Positions 45,259-57,727 of a DNA stretch of 64,000 bases are shown one piece after another; position 1 is the stretch's first letter, and the number at the start of each line of letters is the position of its first letter. The notes under the pieces were generated by a model that made no database searches, was not told where the DNA came from, and saw only the letters and a list, made by a program, of their open reading frames with translations. Source of the stretch: Evernia prunastri (lineage: Eukaryota > Ascomycota > Lecanoromycetes > Lecanorales > Parmeliaceae). Where the stretch lies: the NCBI GenBank assembly GCA_003184365.1, contig NKYR01000001.1, forward strand, positions 434,001 to 498,000. The letters run 5' to 3'. The position numbers and the translations under genes were made by a program.

Positions 45259-47559
45259 TCAAGCCCACCTTGCGCCAAAGAAGTCAACACCGGATCGCCG
45301 ACAAGCCTTCTCTCCAGCTTCAATGAACGGATTTGGCCCTGAGAGATATACCCAAGTCCTACCCCCTTTCTCCTTTATGGAATCGATCGTCTCATCCATG
45401 TTGAGACGACCGCGACCTTTTCCGGTTAGGAAAGAGCGCACCTCTAGCCCAGGTGTCGCATCCACTACTACAGAGTTAGTACTTCAAACCGTTCAAAGAC
45501 CGCGGATAGTTGCCTACCTTGCCAGAAAGGGAGGTCGATGTAATCAGCCTCCCGCACACTCCACACGACCACACATCGCTTCCAAATGTTGGCAGACTTT
45601 GAAGGTGCCAAGAAGCTTGAAATGGAGAAGTTCCGTTCTAACGGGGCGCCGTGTGTCCTTTCATGCCCGAACAGGGTTGTTTCGGGCTCCAAGGCCTCTA
45701 TCACGGGCTGTTGGCGGAAAGCTGCAGCGATGGCGATAGCTCCGCTAACGCCTGTGCCAGCGACGAGGCAGATGACAGTATCATAGCTTGCTGGATTAGC
45801 AGGCGTAAAGTATGGCCCTTCCAGCCGAAGAGTGGTTTGGTGTTGGGCGGAAATTCGTTGTCTCTGGGAATCCGAGTCTTCTGATTTTTCTGACGGTGGC
45901 GAAAGGTCTAATGCCGCTTCGTCAACAAGTTCGGCAAGTTTGTTCGTCCATTGTCTCTTTAGACGCCTTTCGGGAGCATTCTCTGTGATGGACGTGGAGG
46001 AACGCGACGCTTTACTTTTGCGGAAGAGAAATTGTATCATGATGTTCTTGTCTGAGTCCGTTGAAGAGAGCTTCTCAGAGGCCAGGTGCGTGATGGTTGT
46101 GAAAGGGTGAATTTCTCGTATGGAGGATTCGGTGTGATGTATGTGGAAATGGGCAAGCGGCGAGTGACAGGCGCAGCCCTTCAGTCGCTTCGACGGAAGC
46201 GGTACGTTTAAACAGAACCATCCTTTGCCAACAGCTACCAAAGTACTGTCCATTTTCCCGCTCAGCTCATAAATCCGCATGCCCCAGTCGAGGACCCACA
46301 TGGCTAATCCAGGTGCTGTGCAGTAGAACATTGTACTGGCGTGCAGACAAATGACAACGACGGCTATTATCATCAGTAGATGTGTAAAGTAAAACACGTT
46401 GAAATGCTTCCGCCTTACGACCGGGAAAGTAGTAAGGAAGACAGCCAGCATTATCAACGTAGTTGTACTTCCAGTGAAGATGAGTGACGCCCGCCAAATG
46501 CCAAGAGACGACGTATTGCCAGGCCAGACCTCGTGATACAGATATGTGGGATTCAGTACTGGAAAAACCGAAGTCGCTGCGTTCCGGGCATGATTGTAGG
46601 CCGCGACCCATGATGCATATAGTAAGCCATGGATCACAACCAGAGCGAACAAGACGTATGCTTGGATCATGTGAAACGCGTAAGTGGTTGATGCTGACAG
46701 TCTAAAGAATGATGATAAAGCGCTCTGGATGATGTTGAGTCAGTATCTTCTTTTTCGGGCTGAAAACTAAGTCGCGGAATAGATCCTTGGGATGATGCGA
46801 CAGGTCTCGGACGCAGTACAGATCAGGAGAATATGACTTGGAAAGACAACTCACGTTCCTAGAGACGGGAAGCAGGACCATTCCCATGGTAACATCACAG
46901 ACACTGTTGAGTTTCTCCAGTCAGCGGATACTCTGAGTTGCTGGGAAGTGAAGTCATGAAACATATGTCTGGACCACGATGGCCCTGAAAAATGCCTCAG
47001 ATTTCAAAGCGCCCAAGGAAAGAAGGTTGAGGCTAGGGAAGTCGTACTGGCCTGTCAAGGCGACTGCAGCCACACGCGTGTTTCCACTCATCATCCCACC
47101 CTGTTCTCCTCTAGTTACGAAGTACCCTCGCAACCGCAGCCACCATATCGAAACGAGAATGCCGTAAAGACTCAAGACCCAAAAGACAACCAGCACTCCA
47201 CTGATGGTCAAAGATTTTCGAACGACAGGTAATTGGTTGGTGTAAAGTTGTTTATGGAGGCCACGCCGTATAGAAGGATGAAAGGCTCGCAGGGCTAGCA
47301 TTGTGACTGAGAGGGAGAGCCAGCAGTACCAAACAACAATGTGAAGTCGCGCCTGGAGCGGAAACAGCCATTCTCCGCAAGTTCCGGCAAAGCAATGGTG
47401 ATCGGATCGAAATGTGAGACCCAGAGATAGAGCAAAGGAAGCAATCAGACTTCCAGTCAGTGGCCACAAGCAAGTCCTTGGTGTGATCATTTTCGTTGCG
47501 GTGATGGTCCATCTCTGAAGGCTGGTCCATATGGACCGCCCCGCAAGATTGGGGGACAT
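45259..47559 (-). CDS. Ferric reductase-like transmembrane flavocytochrome (copy 2)
   Basis: Exons 47559-46963, 46914-46855, 46724-45518 and 45467-45259 give 690 residues. The N-terminal third is membrane-rich (LHIVVWYCWLSLSVTMLAL, TISGVLVVFWVLSLYGILV). Exon 2 supplies VCDVTMGMVLLPVSRN, the conserved loop ahead of the heme helices. Exon 3 has two histidine pairs (HMIQAY...VIHGLLYASW; HFNVFYFTHLL...CLHAS), an HPFTTITHLA FAD motif, TLRLEGPYFTP, and CLVAGTGVSGAIA for NADPH. The last exon adds VYLSGPNPFIEAGEKACR and VDFFGARWA. The last intron (50 bp, TACTAAC branch) is clear; the first (GTTTCA donor, GGAG acceptor) is the weakest join. Like copy 1 it would reduce metal chelates at the plasma membrane, but the two are poorly similar outside these motifs, so they are not a recent duplication. 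Confidence 0.88.
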
Positions 47560-49114
47560 TGGCCTTTAATAGCATAAAGATGAAGAAACGCTAGCGGTGC
47601 GCTACCACCTCGCCCTTCAAGGCGATATTGGTGGTCCGGGTGTAGGCCACGTGCAGCGTGCTAAACAGGCGAACTATCGAAAGATAAAAGTGCGAAAGGT
47701 AAATTAGTTACTGTAGACGTTACAGAATCAACGAGTATTTCTATGGTGTGGAATCGGGCTCTTGATGTAGGAGATTTTGGATTCATGAGAAGAGATTATA
47801 TATTGCTGTATTTTATGCTTGTACTCAATTGTGTGCATCTTTTGAGTGATTCCGTATTATGTGAGACGTCATTTGTTCCATGTCCACAATCCAAGACAAG
47901 GTCCCACAAAGGTTGTGATGTCCTATCAGTCCCCGTGAAGATTCTGGGATTACCATCAGCTTCATATCTCAGTTATGGAATCTTGAGAATCCTGCGATAT
48001 TCACGTTCGTAAGCCTGACATCGTGGGTCGGGTGGAGCCCGCGTATGGACGAATGCTCAAATCGCATCTGTTTGTAAGACACCACCATTCGTAGGATTTC
48101 ATGGTTCAGGAACACTGACGCAGGGCACCCGCAGAAGTGGTTATCAATTCCCCCGAAGCTGGGTCAATCTTATTCTTTTCGTGTCATGATTATTCGGCCT
48201 TATCCGGCTCGAAGTGACCCTGTTTGGTGGGCGGGAAGAGAGCGATGAGAGATCCAGGCTATGCAGTCGACCAGGCTGAAACACAAGACTTCACTCGATC
48301 GTTCGATCCACGGTACGACGGTATCAACATTATTTTGCAGCATCATTACACCAGCAGCTCGTCTCCTCTTGCGCATCGAGGTCTGGCAGGATCATTACAC
48401 GTAAGACCAGACTGCCTGCTGGCAAGGCGCCCCGCCACACAAGCGGCACAATCCTGAACATCATTCCCAACAGTGAATACAATGAAGCCTTGCTCTCAGA
48501 GATAGAGTCATTTTGCATTTATGAGTCGAGTCTTTCAACGTCAGAAAAGGGCGTGAGATGAGGAAGAACAGAAAAATTTCGTAAGACGATAGAAGCTTGC
48601 AAAATGAAATCAATCGTTCAAATGATACCTGGTATTGTAAAGTATTTTTTTTCTTTCGCGCGCCTTGATGCCTCGAAATGGTGACTGACAAGAAATGTTT
48701 GCAGACAGATGCAAGTCGCAAAATCCGAAAAAGGCAGATACTTTGCCGATCATTCGCTGTCAAGCTGGCGCCGACACTCCGTTGCCCACATCCTCTCAAG
48801 CGCTGCAACGATCGACAAGCAACATGCACACAATGACAGACCATCCGCCATCAGCCATCTGCCAACAGACATCAGCCAACAGCCATCAGCTCTCAGAAAG
48901 TGAAAAACCGCGACTCAAAGCCAAGATGGTGAGAATTCGGCGACAGCGAGAGGATGCAAAGACGTGGCGGGAAGAAGTGGTCCGACGCGGCGGAAACGGA
49001 GCTAAAAAGATTCCCTAATCTTGTAGAGTAGACTTGTTAGTCATCCATCTATCGTAATCTTAAGCACACCTCGCCTATGAAGCCACAATCTGACTCCTAG
49101 ACGAAATTCCCAGC
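47560..49114. other. Intergenic region, divergent promoters of ferric reductase 2 and the aminotransferase
   Basis: 1.55 kb. A 107-codon frame at 48695-49018 (plus) is polar and repetitive (CQQTSANSHQ), has no family match, and is not called. GATAA-type words exist (47683 region, 48134 region) but none match the longer iron-regulator consensus. Confidence 0.5.
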
Positions 49115-50743
49115 ATGAATGGACGCTCTAAAGCTGGGACCCTCATTGACTTACTGAAGGGATGGCCAAACCCAGCTCTTCTGCCGGTGGGCCAGATCAA
49201 GATTGCCTCCTCCGTAGCTCTCTCCAACGCTGACGTCTTCACCCCTGGCCTCCTCTACGGACCCGATGCTGGATATGAGTCGTTGAGAGGTAACATCGCC
49301 GACTGGTAAGCCGCCTTTCCCTACTTATCCTTTCCTGTTCGATGCTTTTGGGGCGGGAGGGCGTCAGGAACTTTCCGTATTCATTACTCATTTCACTTCT
49401 CTCTTATCTACGGAATACTGACCCCGAACTGTGGCAGGCTTACGCAATTCTACCAACCCTCCAGTCACATACCTGCCGAGCGAATATGCGTTACTGGAGG
49501 GGCCAGCCAAAACCTAGCATGCATCCTCCAAGTCTTTTCAGACCCGCTTTTTACGAGGAATGTCTGGATGGTTTCGCCAACCTACTTTCTCGCTTGCCGG
49601 ATTTTTGAGGATAGCGGCTTCCATGGTCGGCTTAAGTCTGTGCCCGAAGACGAAGAGGGTGTTGATATCGTATATCTGAGAAGAGCGTTACATCAAAGTG
49701 AGATGAAGGCCCGGGCAGAAGGCAACGAGCAGCCGGTATGACGCAGCAGAAGAACCCCGGTGGATCACTCTGCTGAGCCCCGCTTTCTCAGACTCTCAAA
49801 CCTCCACGGCCATGGAGCAAAATCTACCGGCACCTCATTTATGCCGTTCCTACGTTCAGTAATCCCTCTTCTAGGACAATGAGTCTTCGACGTCGTCAGG
49901 AGCTCGTCCAAATCGCCCGCGAGTACGATGCTTGTATCATCACAGATGATGTCTACGATATGCTACAATGGTCCACTGGCAAGGCTGCCGCTCAAATTAG
50001 CGGAGACCATGCACGTCTGCCTCGTCTTGTCGATATTGATCGGACACTGGACGGTGGTGCTGAAAGGGAGGGATCTGATGGATTTGGAAATGCTGTCAGC
50101 AATGGCAGCTTCAGTAAGATAGCAGCGCCTGGTTGTCGGACAGGCTGGCTGGAGGGTACAAAGAAGTTTGCCTGGGGGAACTCTCAAGTGTAAGCGTTAC
50201 CGTTGGCAATTATTGCTCACCATTGCTGACTGGCGTGGCAGTGGATCTTCGAGGTCCGGTGGGGCTCCCTCTCAAATGACCTCCACTTTCATGTCGAACC
50301 TCATTGAGTCAGGCGACCTCCAGCGTCACATCTTCAGGACACTACAGCCTGAGTATGCTCGGCGATACCAAAGCATGATCTCGGCCATTGAAGAACATCT
50401 AGTGCCCTTGGGAGTGACGCTACCTCAGCCAAGTCGCGACGTGGTGGGTGGCTACTTCATCTGGTTGTCGCTGCCCGCTCCGATGCGAGCCGAAGAGGTT
50501 GCAATGCGAGCACAAGAAGAGGAGAATCTGATCATAGCGCCTGGGCCCATGTTTGCTGTGTACGGCGATGAGAAGGCAGTAGACCTCGAAGGGAAGGTCA
50601 GAGTCTGCTTTTCATGGGAAGAGAAGGCAAACCTGGCCGAGGGGATCCAGCGCCTTGCTCAAGTGATCGGCAGCACGCAAAGGAGTCAGCGTCGGCAAGA
50701 GAAAGCACACCAACGCCACCAGGAGGAAGCAGCTTCCTTGTAG
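49115..50743 (+). CDS. PLP-dependent class I/II aminotransferase
   Basis: Exons 49115-49305, 49438-49699, 49792-50189 and 50242-50743 give 450 residues. The fold-type I pattern is clear: GYESLRGNIADWL, ICVTGGASQNLACILQ, VWMVSPTYFLACRIF, YAVPTFSNPSSRTMSLRRR, ACIITDDVYDMLQW with the PLP-binding Asp and Tyr, and NGSFSKIAAPGCRTGW with the Schiff-base lysine. Organisation resembles fungal relatives of yeast YER152C and 2-aminoadipate/multi-substrate aminotransferases. It probably moves an amino group between an amino acid and 2-oxoglutarate; the true substrate is unknown. The second exon must end at 49699 (AAA before GTGAGA) because the frame otherwise stops. The C-terminus is Gln/Arg/His-rich (RSQRRQEKAHQRHQEE), an extra tail. 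Confidence 0.88.
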
Positions 50744-52775
50744 AGCAGTGGAGCAACAACACCGCTGAGCTCTGAAGAAATTAGTCTACCAAGTGGTTGC
50801 TTTTCAAATCGAAGGGGGAGGAAGGTCAATGCGAGATAATCATTACCGGATTAGCGGGCAGGCCATGGGCTGGTCACAATGTCGTGAAGCGGCAAAATGT
50901 GTACCCATGCGGTGCACACTGCACACTGCACAGGTGACAGGAGACATTAATGTTTCAAAACATTCGGGGTGCATGCCAATCATTCCATGGACATGGCCCT
51001 GGGCCCTCGGACCCCACGCATGAGCATCGCTAGATTGCTAGCAATTCCGAAGGTGGTGTGCGTATGTCAATGCGCGGGGAAGTCTGCCAAGAAACCTGGG
51101 GTAAAGTTACTAAGGTAGGTACTTAATTATCGACGATCGACGCCACGATCTCCTAGAGTCTGGAGTCCTAGTCTCGAGCGTCTAAGAAATCAATCACCGT
51201 TACCGGTGGAGGGGATCAGATTGTACTTTTACTTAGGTAGCTTTCATAGGTATAGGATTTAGGAGTTCATTATGCATCATATGAATCATGCGCCCATATA
51301 GAATGACTTCGCTTTTTCCCTTTTTTCCTTTTCCCCCGGCTGCATATCATCCTGCATATAATCTTCATGGATGATTGCAGTACTCTACAGAGAGAAGAAG
51401 GATGGTCATGCAGCGACTTCCTCTTTCGCAATAGAACAGAGATGACTAAAGTCATGGCTGATCATGAATGTTCACGACCTAGGTAGGTACTCGGCATGTA
51501 TGAAGGTGTCGGAGACTCGGACTTGGGAATCGAAAGAAGGAACTGGTTAATACTATACTCAACTTAAGAGTGATCATTAGCAAAAGTACCTAGCTGAGAT
51601 ACTTTGAGAGCATGTTCATGATGCTCTTACCTCAAGTCTTCAGGGAAACTTGTAAAGTACCTAAGTAGCTAGATTTTAGTGCATAGCGCGGCCGACTGCC
51701 GGCGCTTCAGCCAAAAAATACCCAGCCACTCAGATCAACCACATCTCATTCTTTCAATCAAAACTGATACCCGAATACCATTGCCATCCATTTGTTTCAT
51801 TTCTATGCCAGCCACTCATTCTTCCAACTTCAAAAAAAACGAGGCGCGTGTTTTACCTGCACGTAAATAATCTTTAACTTAGTTTCCATGTTTCGGAAGT
51901 ATGGCTCCACCTTCATCTCGCTGTCCATCGATTGCCAGGGCAGGATTGACAGTGGTGACAGTGTCGGCCTCGAAATGTACTTACGGATAAAGTTTCATAG
52001 CAAGTAGGCCAGAACATATCCCATGGTCACAGCGGTCTTCCGGGCTTCTACTCGCAGCCTACCGCCGGGTGAGGGGGCACGAACCGGCGTAAGCTTCTCA
52101 ACGCTATGCTCCTAGGGCCGCTTAATCATTCACCTCAACCTCCATTCCTGAACAGTAGCCTCACTCATGACTGGTCCATTCTTACCCCGACCATCCCCTG
52201 ACCAGCACGATGCCTTTGAATGTGACTCCAAGGACCATCTGTGTGGGCAGTATGTCCGTCTCCTCGTTAATCATGCGGATCAGGGAGGTCATGGCAGGGA
52301 AGACGCTGGCTATATATCCAGGCAGGGCGCGAAGAAGAAGGGGGAAACCCCAGGATTCCTCATATCGAATCAACACTCATCATACCCACGCGCGGCAAAC
52401 CCAAGGCCAAAGTCCCCTTCACCTGTAAGCTGTTTCATCTCTTTGACCAATGTCCCGCCAACAATAGGAAGTTCGGTCCTTTCCAGCATGCTATTCTTTG
52501 TCTTCATGTCACTTTGACCATTGCTCAAAGGCTACTGCCCTCTCGAATTATTCAACGCACATTGCTTTCACTTCTAGCATCTGCCACGTCTTCCTTTGTC
52601 ACATTCCTTTCTATCAACAACGTTGAACGTTCTTTGTTCATCCACAATTATCTTTGTGCTTCCAATCATTACCATATCCCAGCGCGGGTTCGCTGATACC
52701 TTTGACATCAAGTCCTTCTTTTCCATCTTTACCAAACTTCGCCATCACAGCCTCAACACAAACGTACTCATCATC
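50744..52775. other. 2-kb intergenic region upstream of the GH55 gene
   Basis: Contains several AGGTAGGTAC/TACCTA words (near 51115, 51232, 51480 and 51657) but no supported gene. The last 250 bp before 52776 are C/T-rich and probably the GH55 leader. Short frames such as 52167-52517 lack any family signal. Confidence 0.5.
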
Positions 52776-55420
52776 ATGGTCACATTTTCAGCAGCAGCGC
52801 TGTTCGTCACCCTTCGCGTTCTCCTTCTTTCGGTGTCGACTTCACCAGTTGAAGCCATGCCCTTGACCTCCACCTCCACCAACACTACCACACACAACAA
52901 AGTCGCCTCCACTTCATCATCGTATTGGGTTGCCAACATTCAGAGGCAAGGTACCGTGGCATTCGGCGACTCGTCTTATAAGGTCTTCCGTAATGTCCAG
53001 GACTATGGCGCGACTGGAGATGGCACTACCGATGACACCGCAGCAATCAATTCCGCCATTACCGATGGCAACCGCTGCGGTCAGGGCTGCGATTCCAGCA
53101 CGGTAACCCCAGCTATTGTGTACTTCCCCCCAGGAACATACCTCGTCAGCGCACCCATAATCCAGTACTACTACTCGCAATTCGTTGGCGATGCCATCAA
53201 TCTTCCCACGATCAAAGCATCGGCGAGCTTCAAGGGTATCGCCGTTATCGATTCTGATCCATACGAGGATGGAGGAGCCAACTGGTACACCAACCAGAAC
53301 AACTTCTATCGGCAAGTACGCAATTTTGTCATTGATATCACATCCATGCCTGCGACTGCCGGCGCTTGTATTCAGTAAGTTATCTTTTTTGACCCGCTCT
53401 CCCCTTGTTTTCCCCCTTCATCTCGTCTTGGAGCTGAAAGCTTTTCACCTCTGAGACATGTTTTTTAACTCTAGATATAATTTTTGAAGAGAGACACTGA
53501 CGGAAGTCATTTAGCTGGCAGGTTGCACAGGCGACTAGCCTCCAAAATATTGTCTTTGAAATGGTCAAAGGCGGCACCGGCAACGCCCAACAAGGAATCT
53601 TCATGGACAACGGTTCAGGTGGATTCTACTCCGATCTGGTCTTCAACGGGGGCAACTACGGCATGTTCGTCGGAAACCAGCAATTCACTACCCGCAATCT
53701 AACCTTCAATGGATGTGGGACCGCGGTGTTCATGAATTGGAACTGGGTATGGAACCTTAAGTCTCTCACGGTCAATAACGTAAGCCACATGTCGTGGTCA
53801 TTCCTTCCTTCACCCCATCTTTTCGACCTCCATGTGTGAATGAAATGCTAACTCAGAAATTTCTAGTGCGGCGTTGGTGTCAATATGTCACAGATAGGCC
53901 AAGGAAACGAGACCGTCGGGTCCGTTATCGTCCAAGACAGCAAATTTGTCGGAACGCCAAAGGGTATCATTACAGCCTTCAGCACGAGTGCTAATGTACC
54001 AACCGCCGGTAACACGCTCGTCATTGACAATTGCGATTTCACCGGCAGCACCGATGCCATTGTAAGCTCCACTGGGGCAACAATCCTCGCAGGTGGCTCC
54101 GTGGTTTCCTCATGGGCCCAAGGGGCGGCTTATACAACCGGTGATGATGGCTCTGCATCTGCCGCAACATGCGCAAGTGCGCCTGCGTCCGCATCAAGTA
54201 CAAAAGTCCAGGGAACGTTGACCGCACCCACCAAGCCCGCTACCCTCATGGATGGCTCCAAGATCTTCGAACGCTCCAAGCCCCAGTATGAAAGTGTCCC
54301 ATCCTCATCTTTCGTCAGCGTTAAAGCAGCCGGCGCCAAAGGAGACGGGTCGAGTGACGATACTGCTGCAATTCAATCAGCCATGAATAGTCTCACCTCG
54401 GATCAAATCCTTTACTTCGATCACGGTGCATATGTCATCACTTCTACCATCAAAGTCCCCAGCAGCATTAAAATGACTGGGGAAATATGGCCCCTGATCA
54501 TGGCATCCGGTACCGCATTCGCCAACCAGGCTTCGCCAGCCCCCGTCTTTCAAGTCGGCCAGCCAGGCGATACTGGCGCTGTCGAGATGAGTGATCTTAT
54601 ATTCGAAACCAAAGGGCCCGCGCCAGGGGCAGTTATGATCGAGTGGAATGTCGCAGAAACCTCTCAAGGCGCCTCGGGCATGTGGGATGTCCATATGCGC
54701 ATAGGTGGCTCGGCTGGTACTAGCTTGCAAAGCAATACCTGCGCGAAGAATCCCAATGTCACGGCCAACTACAACCCAAACTGTGAAGGCGCTTTTCTGT
54801 TGCTGCACGTCACTACCAAGGCGACCATTTACCTTGAGAACAACTGGTTCTGGGTTGCAGACCATGAGCTTGACCTCTCCGACCACAACCAGATCAACAT
54901 CTACAATGGGAGGGGCGTCCTCGTCGAATCGCAAGGTCCGGTCTGGATGTATGGTACCAGCTCGGAGCACAGTCAGCTTTACAACTTTGAGTTTGCCAAC
55001 GCGCAAAATGTCTACGCCGGTGTCATCCAGACTGAGACGCCATACATGCAGTCCAATCCCACAGCTCTGAACGGCGGCTTCACTCCCAGCGACACCTACT
55101 TTGACCCCGACTTCAGTAATTGCAACGGCGACGCCGGCTGCGAAAAAGCTTGGGGTTTGCGCGTCTTTGCCTCCACTGACATCTTAATCTACGGTGCGGG
55201 CTTGTATTCCTTCTTCGATAATTGGAGCGAGACATGCCTTGCGACCGAGTCTTGTCAAGCGAATATAGTCAGCATCGAGTGCAGCACCGAGGTTTACCTG
55301 TGGGCTTTGAGCACTGTGGGAAGTACGAGCATGGTGACCGTGGACGGTACGGGAGTTGTGAACCAAAGCGGCAACACAGACACCTTTGCGTCAACTATTG
55401 CACTGTTCGAGGAGGCTTGA
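52776..55420 (+). CDS. Secreted GH55 exo-1,3-beta-glucanase (pectate-lyase superfamily fold)
   Basis: Exons 52776-53374, 53515-53779 and 53867-55420 give 805 residues. A signal peptide (VTFSAAALFVTLRVLLLSV) leads. Two right-handed beta-helix halves follow, each opening with the same kind of motif: VFRNVQDYGATGDGTTDDTA (about residue 70) and FVSVKAAGAKGDGSSDDTAA (about residue 430). The junction ACIHWQVAQATSLQN and the downstream MWDVHMRIGGSAGT, LLHVTTKATIYLENNWFWVAD and TETPYMQSNPTA are typical of GH55. The duplicated beta-helix layout and length fit laminarin-type exo-beta-1,3-glucanases that act on fungal or algal glucan. The gap between halves is a Ser/Ala-rich linker. Introns of 140 and 87 bp are canonical. 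The product is extracellular and likely used for wall turnover or feeding on glucans. Confidence 0.93.
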
Positions 55421-56713
55421 GGAACCCTTGCAGTCTGGGCGGTTGGGAGGGACTGTCGTTTTCGAAGATGCTATTTCCGACAATCATCACAACACAGTCG
55501 CTTCTGCATCGAGAACGTGGAGGATGAAATTTTCCGGCTCGACTCTCTTGCACATATTCTCTCCATCATCCGAATTGTACATATTCCTTTTGCGGCTCAT
55601 GTCTGTACATAGTTCAATAGCCCTCATAGCGTATCATTACCCCAAAACCAACCCTGCCTCTTGAATCTCTCCGTGAATCAACTTCAGCATCAACGTCTGC
55701 CGTAGCAGACATCTTCCATATCTCCTGTCTTAGTGCAGCAGGGCGTGGTTGAAGTCCACCCACCATCTTATCAGCGTAAGACGTAGGCCCGTAAGAGTTC
55801 GGGAGCAGATGGCCGCTTTCGATGATTGTGCGTGTGTGTATCCGAATGGGTGTAGATCTCTACCCATGATGTTTGACGGTGTGTTTGTGAGTGTTTACAA
55901 AGAGGCTGGCGTTGGCTTTTTGGGGTTTGTTCAAGCAGGTTGGGGGGGGGGTTTAGTATAGATGGGATGTTTGGGAGGAGAATAGGTGGGACTACAAAGA
56001 GGGAAGCGAAGCAAGGAAGCGAAGGGAAGTAGGAGAGCGGAATAATAAGTTCATGTATTGCTCTTGAATTTGATTTTGGAAATAAGATTTCGTGCTTTCG
56101 TTCTGGAATCATGATTGATAGTCTTAATTGTTTTCGTGATTGTTTTATAGGGTCTTCCTTTTCGCATGATATATCATCTTGAAGCGAAGTAGATGTAGAC
56201 AATGCAGCGAAGCAAAGACGGAAGGAGCAATAAGTAGAAAAGAGTGTAGAAGTAAATACCGGAGCGAATTAAAATGAGAGCGAAGTGAATAGATGTGTTA
56301 TTCCGAAGCGAAGTAGACTCTATGATGGCTTTGGAGAGGGTGGAGGTCAAGTGAAAAGGAAGTTGACGGAGGCAGTTGGGTGGCGAGTTTCAGAGAAGCA
56401 ATCAAGCTTTTTGCAGAAGGCGGATGAGTAGGGATTGGAAAGGGGCTTGGTGGCAGAGGTATGGATTTATTGTTATTATCTTGCCAAGTCTGCCGTCATG
56501 ACCCTTCCGCGAGCCGCCATTGTATCTCGCGCATCCAAACGTTTTCAATGACTGCTGGGGGAAATAGAAGATCGCTTCAACATGGGTAGAAATGAAGGTG
56601 TGCAGTTGGAACGCAAGAACCAATTAGGACCGAAGTCTCCCCCAAAACCCTCTCATGTGTCTGATCTTGGCCGTCCACCCCTGCTGTAGCTGTGGACCAT
56701 TAAGCTGCTCCGC
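55421..56713. other. Intergenic region with AGCGAAG-rich DNA
   Basis: 1.3 kb between the GH55 stop and the C2H2 gene stop (convergent). A G-run lies near 55943-55951 and an AGCGAAG word cluster at 56001-56316. No supported gene. Confidence 0.5.
56001..56316 (+). repeat. Cluster of AGCGAAG/GAAGCGAAG words
   Basis: GCGAAG occurs about six times in roughly 316 bp (near 56006, 56019, 56184, 56208, 56280 and 56308), some as GAAGCGAAGTAG, plus GAGCGAAT variants. It is not a regular tandem array. The same word forms the arms of the hairpin at 23655-23687. Confidence 0.45.
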
Positions 56714-57727
56714 TTAAGCGTTATCTTTGGCCTTGGGCTTGATGGGCTGGTTCGCCTTTCCGGGCTGAGGTTTGCCTTCGTGGACGGTCTGGCAGTGTCT
56801 CTTGAGCTTGTCCTTGCGAGCAAAGCCGATCTCGTGGTATTTGCAGTCCAGAATTGGGCATTTGAAGTTTTGACGTTTGATGCAATGCGTTGACGAGTAG
56901 TGGCGCTTAAGATCGCTGAAGCGTTTAGTGACACATTTGCAATCGGTCTCACGGCACCTATAGTTTCCAGGTTTGCCGTAATGCTCCCTCTCCTTCTCAT
57001 GCCAGAAGAGCCAGAACAGACCACATACATATATGCTGTGATTATCGTATGCTTTCCATTGACAACCAGTAATGCGGCAGCCAAACGTCCAAGATAACCT
57101 CTCAGGATGTCCGTCCACCCGCATTAGATGATCGGGACACTGATAGCCAATGAGACAAGCCGCGCAAGTACAGACCTGGTCAGGTAAAAGATTTTTCAGC
57201 TCTGGAGAGTCTTGAGTGGAAACATCTCGCCCTGTATCAATCTGAGAGGCAGCGGATCCTAGCGCCTGTTCAGATGGGACCGGACTATATTCATCTTCTG
57301 ACGTCTCGAGGTCGCTCCTACTGCCATGATGTCGATCCCGGTCTTGGCTTGCGACGGTGTCATTTTTGAGAGCCACTCGAGTCAAGGCATCCTCTCGGAC
57401 TAAGTATGTGCGTTGAGCGATGTCTTGTTCTTGCGACTCATCGAAATCGTCAAAGTCATGCTGGTTTGTGAACTGCTCGTTGTGCCAAGCTGAAGACCAT
57501 TCTGGAGCGTCACCTGATTGGTCAATCAAAGAGGCTGGGTGATTGTTTAGGGAATCCAGATCCCCGACAGGTTGACAGGTACAGCACCTGGTGCGCCCCT
57601 GTGTCAGCCAGTCAAAAAAAACCTACCCAGCCTGACCCGTCTGACCATCATGCATGCCGGTATGCCCGATGTCAGAGAATCCCTCGAATCTGCAATATTC
57701 GTTCCAATCAAACGGAACGCCCTCCAT
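56714..57727 (-). CDS. C2H2 zinc-finger protein (tandem pair, copy B)
   Basis: Exons 57727-57627 and 57587-56714 (39-bp intron, GTAGG donor, GGCTGAC branch) give 324 residues. The N-terminus (MEGVPFDWNEYCRFEG) is short and acidic. A Cys-rich segment (VCTCAACLIGYQCPDH) precedes three zinc fingers: FGCRITGCQWKAY...HEKEREH, YRCRETDCKCVTKRFSDLKRHYSSTHC, and FKCPILDCKYHEIGFARKDKLKRHCQTVH. The basic tail is GKPQPGKANQPIKPKAKDNA. The finger 2/3 spacing and the KDKLKRH-TVHEGKP end match ascomycete C2H2 proteins of unknown role, probably DNA-binding in the nucleus. Copy C follows it upstream on the same strand with the same exon plan, and a decayed third copy is at 33.1-34.1 kb. The short-intron join is chosen because it is the only one keeping the frame. 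Confidence 0.78.

Noticed and set aside
48695..49018. 107-codon plus-strand frame upstream of the aminotransferase
   Set aside because: Polar, repeat-like sequence with no recognisable domain; more likely promoter or leader DNA.
50168..50241. Aminotransferase reading without an intron at 50190-50241
   Set aside because: The frame stops at once after CAAGTGTAA, whereas GTAAGC...CAG splicing keeps the conserved frame.
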